Both the position numbers and the translations under genes were made by a program. The notes beneath the pieces are model-generated. The model searched no databases. It was not told where the DNA came from and saw nothing but the letters and a program-made list of their open reading frames with translations. 64,000 bases of DNA from an uncultured Treponema sp. (lineage in GTDB: Bacteria; Spirochaetota; Spirochaetia; Treponematales; Treponemataceae): positions 1-64,000 of the forward strand of contig CAMJZA010000009.1 in assembly GCA_946410085.1 (NCBI GenBank). Direction: 5' to 3'. Of the stretch, positions 58,755 through 64,000 are shown piece after piece. The first letter of the stretch is position 1; each line of letters opens with the position of its first letter.

Positions 58755-60587
58755 TTACGCTTCCTTTTCCGTGCAGACGATGTGCAGCTCCTTGAGCTGG
58801 GCTTCGTCCACTTCTGACGGGCACTCGTCCATCGGGGAGAGGGCGACGTTGTTCTTGGGGAAGGCGATGACCTCGTGGATTGACTCCTCGTGGCACATCA
58901 GCATGACCAGGCGGTCAAGTCCCGGGGCGATGCCGCCGTGGGGCGGGGCGCCGAACTTGAATGCCTGCACGAGGAATCCGAACGCCTTCTGTGCCCGCTC
59001 CTGGCTGTAGCCGACGATCTTGAAGACCCGCTGCTGCAAGTCGGGGTCGTTGATCCTCATGCTGCCCGAAGCAAGCTCGTAGCCGTTCAGGACCAGGTCG
59101 TAGAGGTCTCCCTTGACGGAACCCGGGTCGCTTTCCAGCGTGGGCCAGTACTTCTTCTGGGGCAGGGTGAACATGTGGTGCTCGGTTTCCCACTTGTTCT
59201 CGTCCTCGTTCCAGGCGAAGTAGGGGAAGTCGATGATCCAGACAAAGTGGAACTCGTCCTTGGGGTCATACAGGTTCAGGTCCTTGCCCAGTTGCTTGCG
59301 GACGGCCCCGAGGGCCGTACAGGCGACCTGCCACTTCTCGTCGGAAACGAAGAGCAGGAGGTCGTTCTTCTCTGCGGACAGCTTCTCGCAGATTTCCGCC
59401 TCGTGCCCGGCAAAGAATTTGGAGATGCCGCCCTCAAACTTGCCTTCGGCATCGACCTTCATCCAGGCAAGGCCCTTTGCCTTGTAGGTCTTGGCGACTG
59501 CTTCAAGCTCTTCCACCTTCTTGCGGCTGTACTTGTCGGCAACGTTCTTGACGACGAGGGCCTTGTGGCCGCTCCGTTTGTGCCGCTCAATGTCCTTGCC
59601 TGCGGCCGCAGCCCCTGCCTTGAAGGCGTTGAAGTCCGACAGGCCTGCCATGAAGGCCGCGTCCTGCATCTTGAGGCCAAAGCGGAGGTCAGGCTTGTCG
59701 GTTCCGTAGAAGTCGAAAGCGTCATCCCAGCTCAGGCGGTCAAAGTGAGCGGGCAGGGTGTAGCCCATCGTCTTCTGGAAGATGTGGCCCATCATGCCCT
59801 CCGTCACCTCCAGGACCTCCTCGCGGTTGGTGAAGGACAGCTCCATGTCTATCTGGGTGAACTCAGGCTGCCGGTCGCCGCGAGCGTCCTCGTCGCGGTA
59901 GCAGCGGGCAATCTGGAAGTACTTGTCGAATCCCGAGACCATCAAAAGCTGCTTGTAGAGCTGGGGACTCTGGGGCAGGGAGTAGAACTTGCCGGGGTGG
60001 ACGCGGGAAGGAACCAGATAGTCCCTCGCGCCTTCCGGGGTAGACTTGATGAAAGTCGGGGTCTCTATCTCAAGGAATCCTTTGCCCGTCAGATACTCGC
60101 GCGTTGCGAATGCGACCTGGGAGCGCAGGATGATGTTGTGCTGCATCGGGGCGCGGCGCAGGTCCAGGTAGCGGTACTTGAGGCGGAGGTCTTCGTTGGG
60201 AAGGACTATCGTACCGTCCTTCTGACGTACCTCGTCAATTGCAAAGGGGAGGGCATCGCTTTTGGTGAAAATCTCAATCTCTTCTGCCTCGACCTCAATT
60301 TCGCCGGTCGCCATATCGGGGTTAATGTCCTTCTGCTGGCGGGCAGCAACGCTTCCTGCCACTGCAATGCAGTACTCGCTCTTGAGCGAGGCCGCAGTCT
60401 CCTTAACGGCGGGCGGGGCCTTGTCGCCCACAACGACCTGCGTTATTCCGTAGCGGTCACGGAGCAGTATGAAAGTCAAGCCGCCGAGTTCCCTCGTGCG
60501 GTGAACCCAGCCGTTCAATACAACCTTTTTACCGACATCTGCGGCCTTCAAATCGCCGCATGTCACCGTTCTCTTAGCGTTTTCCAT
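58755..60587 (-). CDS. aspS: Aspartyl-tRNA synthetase
   Basis: 610 aa from the ATG at 60587 (MENAKRTVTCGDLKAADVGK); the 92 residues before it in the track are antisense of the next gene's 5' region. N-terminal OB-fold (VVLNGWVHRTRELGGLTFIL), class II core (EIETPTFIKSTPEGARDYLV, SLPQSPQLYKQLLMVSGFDK, CYRDEDARGDRQPEFTQIDM) and the bacterial GAD insertion (residues ~300-430). Motif 3 is GIAPGLDRLVMLM. Charges tRNA-Asp. The length fits the bacterial type. Confidence 0.97.
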   Translation of the reverse strand: MENAKRTVTCGDLKAADVGKKVVLNGWVHRTRELGGLTFILLRDRYGITQVVVGDKAPPAVKETAASLKSEYCIAVAGSVAARQQKDINPDMATGEIEVEAEEIEIFTKSDALPFAIDEVRQKDGTIVLPNEDLRLKYRYLDLRRAPMQHNIILRSQVAFATREYLTGKGFLEIETPTFIKSTPEGARDYLVPSRVHPGKFYSLPQSPQLYKQLLMVSGFDKYFQIARCYRDEDARGDRQPEFTQIDMELSFTNREEVLEVTEGMMGHIFQKTMGYTLPAHFDRLSWDDAFDFYGTDKPDLRFGLKMQDAAFMAGLSDFNAFKAGAAAAGKDIERHKRSGHKALVVKNVADKYSRKKVEELEAVAKTYKAKGLAWMKVDAEGKFEGGISKFFAGHEAEICEKLSAEKNDLLLFVSDEKWQVACTALGAVRKQLGKDLNLYDPKDEFHFVWIIDFPYFAWNEDENKWETEHHMFTLPQKKYWPTLESDPGSVKGDLYDLVLNGYELASGSMRINDPDLQQRVFKIVGYSQERAQKAFGFLVQAFKFGAPPHGGIAPGLDRLVMLMCHEESIHEVIAFPKNNVALSPMDECPSEVDEAQLKELHIVCTEKEA

Positions 60588-60623
60588 GGTGGCACTATGA
60601 TAGTGCAAAAACAGATTTTGTGC

Positions 60624-60629
60624 TATACT
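60624..60629 (+). promoter_or_regulatory. -10 element immediately before the HAD gene
   Basis: TATACT ends 6 nt before the ATG at 60636. With a start point ~7 nt downstream, transcription would begin at the start codon. No Shine-Dalgarno precedes the ATG; the -35 is poor. Confidence 0.5.
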
Positions 60630-60635
60630 AGCCGC

Positions 60636-61439
60636 ATGAAGATTATCTTTACGGACATAGACGGAACCTTCCTTGACTTCGGCGGCTACATCCCCCCGTC
60701 CGCCGTGGAAGCGGTACACCGGGCCCGGGCGAAGGGAAACAGGGTCTTCGTCAATACCGGCCGGCCCAAGGCGGAGATAACGCCGAACATCAGTAGCGTC
60801 GGCTTTGACGGCTACATCTGCTCGAACGGGATGTATATCGAGGAAGCCGGCAAGCAGCTGCACTATGAGTGCATGGATGCCGCGCTGGTCCGCGAGGTCT
60901 GCGGCTGGATGGACCGCTTTGCAATCGGCTATTTCCTTGAAGGGCAGGAAGCCGTCTATACGAATCCCTTTTTTCTGGACGAGACGGCCCGGGGCCTGGG
61001 GCAGGCGGCGGCGGATGCGCTGGAACGCTCCTTTCCCGGCCTGTTCCGGGTGTGTCCGCTCGTCTACGACGGAATTGCGAAGATAAACCTGGTCAACCGG
61101 GACGGCAAGTACGAGGAACTGAAGCAGCGTTTCGGTGACCGCCTGCAGATTGCCGGCTGGACGCGGACGGGCAGGCCCGACGAGATGGCCGAGATTACGA
61201 AGCTCGGGGCAAGCAAGGCAAAGGGCTGCCGCTTCATGCTGGAACGCTACGGCCTGACCGTGGCGGACAGCTATGCCTTCGGAGATACGGGCGGGGATGC
61301 GGACATGCTGCGCTACTGCGGAACCGGGGTCGCGATGGGCAACGGCACGGACGAGGCCAAGGCCGCCGCCGACTATGTAACCGGCACGGTCCGCGAGGAC
61401 GGGCTTATCCGGGCATTCGAGAAATTCGGCCTTGTATGA
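60636..61439 (+). CDS. HAD-superfamily Cof-type phosphatase
   Basis: 267 aa. Motif I IIFTDIDGTFLD, motif II in FVNTGRPKAEITP, motif III Lys in TKLGASKAKGCRFML, motif IV YAFGDTGGDADMLRYCGTGV. The C2B cap is between I and III. Cof-like enzymes dephosphorylate sugar phosphates or cofactors in the cytoplasm. The ORF track lists a spurious 849-aa frame antisense to aspS that ends here. Probably leaderless. Confidence 0.93.
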   Translation: MKIIFTDIDGTFLDFGGYIPPSAVEAVHRARAKGNRVFVNTGRPKAEITPNISSVGFDGYICSNGMYIEEAGKQLHYECMDAALVREVCGWMDRFAIGYFLEGQEAVYTNPFFLDETARGLGQAAADALERSFPGLFRVCPLVYDGIAKINLVNRDGKYEELKQRFGDRLQIAGWTRTGRPDEMAEITKLGASKAKGCRFMLERYGLTVADSYAFGDTGGDADMLRYCGTGVAMGNGTDEAKAAADYVTGTVREDGLIRAFEKFGLV

Positions 61440-61505
61440 CGGCGGCGTATAAGGCCTATACGGCTTATAAAACTGAGCTTTTTCGGGTCTGCATCCTGTT
61501 TTTTG

Positions 61506-61535
61506 TTGAAGAAACAGGATTTGCTATGGTATAAT
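61506..61535 (+). promoter_or_regulatory. Promoter of the dicarboxylate symporter
   Basis: TTGAAG (61506-61511), 18 nt, TATAAT (61530-61535) with extended TGG before it. The -35 lies inside a hairpin (ATCCTGTTT/AAACAGGAT) that could act as terminator for the HAD gene. Confidence 0.75.
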
Positions 61536-61564
61536 GGGAGCAGCCAAAACGTCTGGAGGTTATT

Positions 61565-62803
61565 TTGAAAGAGAAAAAGATTTCGCTGTCAACGAAGATT
61601 TTCATCGCACTGGTGCTCGCAATCATTGTGGGAATTGCCTTTACGTCCCATGCGGCAATCGCGGTGAAGTACATCAAGCCCTTTGGTACGATATTCCTTA
61701 ATCTCATAAAATGGATTGTCTGCCCCCTTGTGTTCTTCTCGATTATGGCGGGCGTCATTTCAATGAAGGACATCAGGCGGATCGGTTCCGTCGGCGTGAA
61801 GACCGTCGTGTACTACCTGTGTACCACGGCCTTTGCAATCACGATCGGCCTGTGCTTTGCCAGCCTGTTCAAGAACTTTTTCCCGGTGCTTCAGACTTCC
61901 GACCTGTCCTATACGGCAGCATCAAAAGTAAGCTTCATGGATACGCTTGTCGGCCTCTTCCCGTCCAATTTCATCAAGCCCTTTACGGATGCAAACATGC
62001 TGCAGATTATCATCGCTTCGCTGATAATCGGCTTTGCCCTGCTCATGATCAGCAACGGCAAGACGGACAAGGACCTGCTTGATTTTTCTGCCGTAGAAAC
62101 GCTGAATGACATCTTCCTGAAAGTGATGGAAATGATCGTATCCCTTTCTCCCATCGGTGTCTTCTGCCTGCTCTGCCCCGTCGTTGCGGAAAATGGACCG
62201 GCAGTATTGGGTTCGCTGGCTAAGGTCCTGCTGGTTGCCTATATTGCCTATGTGTGCCACATGCTGCTCGTGTATTCGCTTTCGGTCAAGTTTGCGGCGA
62301 ATCTCAACCCCGTCAAGTTCTTTAAGGGCATGTCGCCCGCAATGATATTTGCCTTTTCATCGGCTTCTTCCGTCGGAACCCTTCCGATCAACAAGGACTG
62401 TGCCGAAAAGCTCGGTGCGGACCGGGACATCACTTCCTTCGTCCTGCCGCTCGGTGCAACGATAAACATGGACGGTACGGCAATCTATCAGGGTGTCTGC
62501 TCCATATTCATCGCGTCCTGCTTCGGCATTTCGCTCACCTTCCCGCAGCTGCTCATGATTATCTTGACGGCAACGCTTGCGTCAATCGGAACGGCGGGAG
62601 TTCCCGGTGCCGGTATGGTCATGCTGGCGATGGTCCTGCAGGCGGTCGGTCTTCCCGTCGAAGGCATTGCGCTCGTTGCGGGTGTTGACCGTATTTTTGA
62701 TATGGGCCGGACAGTCGTAAACATCACGGGCGATGCATCCTGCGCCGTCGTCGTTTCTGCGATGGAAAAACGCCGGCTTGCAAAAAAAGCCGCAAAGGCA
62801 TAA
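61565..62803 (+). CDS. Dicarboxylate/amino acid:cation symporter (DAACS family)
   Basis: 412 aa with a TTG start, supported by GGAGG 5 nt upstream. Eight TM helices and the two re-entrant loops: the Ser-rich hairpin (FAFSSASSVGTLPINKDC) and the substrate/cation motif GATINMDGTAIYQGVCSIF. VDRIFDMGRTVVNITGDASC is the C-terminal ligand motif. It takes up glutamate/aspartate or C4-dicarboxylates with Na+ or H+; specificity is not deducible. It complements oxaloacetate decarboxylation in the same window. Confidence 0.92.
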   Translation: MKEKKISLSTKIFIALVLAIIVGIAFTSHAAIAVKYIKPFGTIFLNLIKWIVCPLVFFSIMAGVISMKDIRRIGSVGVKTVVYYLCTTAFAITIGLCFASLFKNFFPVLQTSDLSYTAASKVSFMDTLVGLFPSNFIKPFTDANMLQIIIASLIIGFALLMISNGKTDKDLLDFSAVETLNDIFLKVMEMIVSLSPIGVFCLLCPVVAENGPAVLGSLAKVLLVAYIAYVCHMLLVYSLSVKFAANLNPVKFFKGMSPAMIFAFSSASSVGTLPINKDCAEKLGADRDITSFVLPLGATINMDGTAIYQGVCSIFIASCFGISLTFPQLLMIILTATLASIGTAGVPGAGMVMLAMVLQAVGLPVEGIALVAGVDRIFDMGRTVVNITGDASCAVVVSAMEKRRLAKKAAKA

Positions 62804-62820
62804 GCAGCCTGTTTCTGGTT

Positions 62821-64000
62821 ATGGAAGGGAAAAAGAAAATCCGCATAGTCTTCGCCGGCGGCGGTACCGGCGGTCATATTTATCCCGGTATTGCGGTCGC
62901 AGATGAACTGAAGCGTCTCGCCGCTGACCGGGGACTTGCGCTTGATGTCTGCTGGATCGGAAACAGTGCGGGAATGGACAGGGATATCGTTGCAAAGAAC
63001 CTTGTCAGCTGCGGCGGTTCCATTTCGGAATTCTACGGCATTCCTTCGGGCAAGCTCCGCCGCTATTTTTCCGTTCAGAATTTTCTGGATCTGTTTAAGA
63101 TTGTGGCGGGCTTTTTCAAGTCCCTCGTTCTGCTGGCACGCCTCAGGCCGGACTGCCTCTTTTCGAAGGGCGGTTTCGTAAGCGTTCCGCCCTGCCTGAG
63201 CGCCCGGATCCTGCACATTCCCTTTTATACGCACGAATGCGATTTTACGCCCGGACTGGCAACCCGGCTCAATGCAAGGGGGGCGGCAAAAATCCTCCTG
63301 TCATACGCGGAGACGGCCTCCTGTTTTAAGGGACTGCCAGACGGAAAGTGTTGCGTCACGGGAAATCCGGTCCGTCCGGTTTTCTACGCCGGGGACGGAG
63401 ATGCAGGCGCCGGAGCGGAGGCCGGGCGCCTTTTCCTCGGCATCGGGCCGGGGCCGCACAAGCCCATTCTCCTTGTCCTGGGCGGCAGCCTTGGCGCAAA
63501 GCAGGTCAATGAGCTGGTCCTGGAAAACCTTGACTGGCTGACGGAACGCTTTATCGTCGTTCATCAGACGGGCCGGGCATTTGCAGAAGAGCATCCCGAG
63601 CTGATGCAGGGGAGGGACGGCTACCGTCCCTATCCTTTCATCTATGCAGAAATGCCTTCCGTCATACAGGCTGCCGATATTGTCCTTTCCCGTTCCGGGG
63701 CAAATTCAATCTGGGAGTGCGCCGTGTGCCGCAAGCCCATGCTCCTTGTTCCGCTTTCGGGGAGCGGTACCCGGGGAGATCAGGTGGACAATGCCCGGTA
63801 TTTTGAACGGGCGGGGGCTGCCCTCGTGCTTGCGGGGGCAGATGCCGATGCATTTCACCTGCGGGAGGCCCTGGAAAGCCTGCTTGATGCGGACCGGCGT
63901 ACCAAGATGTCGGAGGCTGCCGGAAAAATCTGCGGCGATTCCCGGCCGGCACGGACGATAGCACAAATCATTTTGGATGGAGTATACGGAGGAGCAGATG
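62821..64000 (+). CDS. murG: MurG, UDP-N-acetylglucosamine transferase (partial, off window end)
   Basis: Starts at the ATG at 62821, 17 nt after the symporter; absent from the track because it runs past the end. 393 codons visible. N-terminal Gly loop VFAGGGTGGHIYPGIAVADE, KGGFVSVP-like motif (LFSKGGFVSVPPCLSARILH), YTHECDFTPGLATRLNARGA, then donor-domain GGSLGAKQVNELVLENLD, MPSVIQAADIVLSRSGANSI and the Glu region SIWECAVCRKPMLLVP. Adds GlcNAc to lipid I on the inner membrane face to give lipid II. GGAGGAGCAG ATG at the very end may be the start of the next gene. Confidence 0.95.
   Translation, partial: MEGKKKIRIVFAGGGTGGHIYPGIAVADELKRLAADRGLALDVCWIGNSAGMDRDIVAKNLVSCGGSISEFYGIPSGKLRRYFSVQNFLDLFKIVAGFFKSLVLLARLRPDCLFSKGGFVSVPPCLSARILHIPFYTHECDFTPGLATRLNARGAAKILLSYAETASCFKGLPDGKCCVTGNPVRPVFYAGDGDAGAGAEAGRLFLGIGPGPHKPILLVLGGSLGAKQVNELVLENLDWLTERFIVVHQTGRAFAEEHPELMQGRDGYRPYPFIYAEMPSVIQAADIVLSRSGANSIWECAVCRKPMLLVPLSGSGTRGDQVDNARYFERAGAALVLAGADADAFHLREALESLLDADRRTKMSEAAGKICGDSRPARTIAQIILDGVYGGAD

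Noticed and set aside
58890-60600. 849-aa plus-strand ORF running into the HAD gene
   Set aside because: Its first ~580 codons are antisense to aspS, an unmistakable gene; only the part from 60636 is real.

Overview
The window looks like a chromosomal segment of a host- or rumen-associated Treponema-type spirochaete with mid-range GC. I infer this from the core gene set (secA beside spirochaete-type lipoproteins, dnaE, a Na+-pumping oxaloacetate decarboxylase oadGAB, pyruvate phosphate dikinase, gltBD, hflX next to a FliL-like protein). No rRNA, tRNA or CRISPR array was recognised; the species assignment is inference.

Layout. 1-5.5 kb is an AT-rich accessory island: the start of an IS4-type transposase, a YefM/YoeB toxin-antitoxin pair with its operator, a collapsed MazEF pair, a nitrilase-fold enzyme overlapping an XRE-type regulator (function unknown, the best candidate for an undescribed system), a Cys-rich membrane protein, a zinc-ribbon ORF out of frame with an orphan sigma region 4, and a secreted nuclease. 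5.5-12.5 kb (mostly minus strand) holds housekeeping and accessory enzymes: fRMsr, a nucleotidyltransferase, an exonuclease-LUD read-through ORF, acetyltransferases, a doubly deleted methyltransferase, a Nudix protein and RsgA. 12.8-20.9 kb is a complete phosphate-starvation regulon on the minus strand: nptA-phoB, pstSCAB-phoU-'phoA and phoR. Each of the three units is preceded by the same tripartite 11-bp-phased box and -10 element. PstS is circularly permuted.

21-28.3 kb: an acetyltransferase, a CcdA/TauE-like, NapH-like and extracytoplasmic-domain redox cluster, a LytTR-DUF3021 regulator pair, a rhodanese, a PIN toxin-antitoxin pair, structured palindromes and yitT. 28.3-36.2 kb: ammonia assimilation operon asnB-gltB-gltD with a hairpin leader. 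36.2-50.3 kb: fliL-like, hflX, tpiA, ppdK (with a histone-H1-like tail), dnaE, an rRNA methyltransferase and secA. 50.3-58.7 kb: lipoprotein and membrane proteins, mutT, oadG-oadA-oadB and a GT8 glycosyltransferase. 58.7-64 kb: aspS, a HAD phosphatase, a dicarboxylate symporter and the start of murG.

How they work together. The Pho genes sense (PhoR/PhoB, PhoU) and import phosphate by Pst and by Na+/Pi symport. ppdK, oadGAB and the dicarboxylate symporter form a C3/C4 acid module that couples decarboxylation to a Na+ gradient. asnB-gltBD assimilates nitrogen. Several proteins carry in-frame additions (PstA N-terminus, RlmL-like enzyme, PPDK tail, duplicated biotin domain in OadA), and several genes are decaying (mazEF, a methyltransferase, phoA), so the genome is visibly being remodelled.
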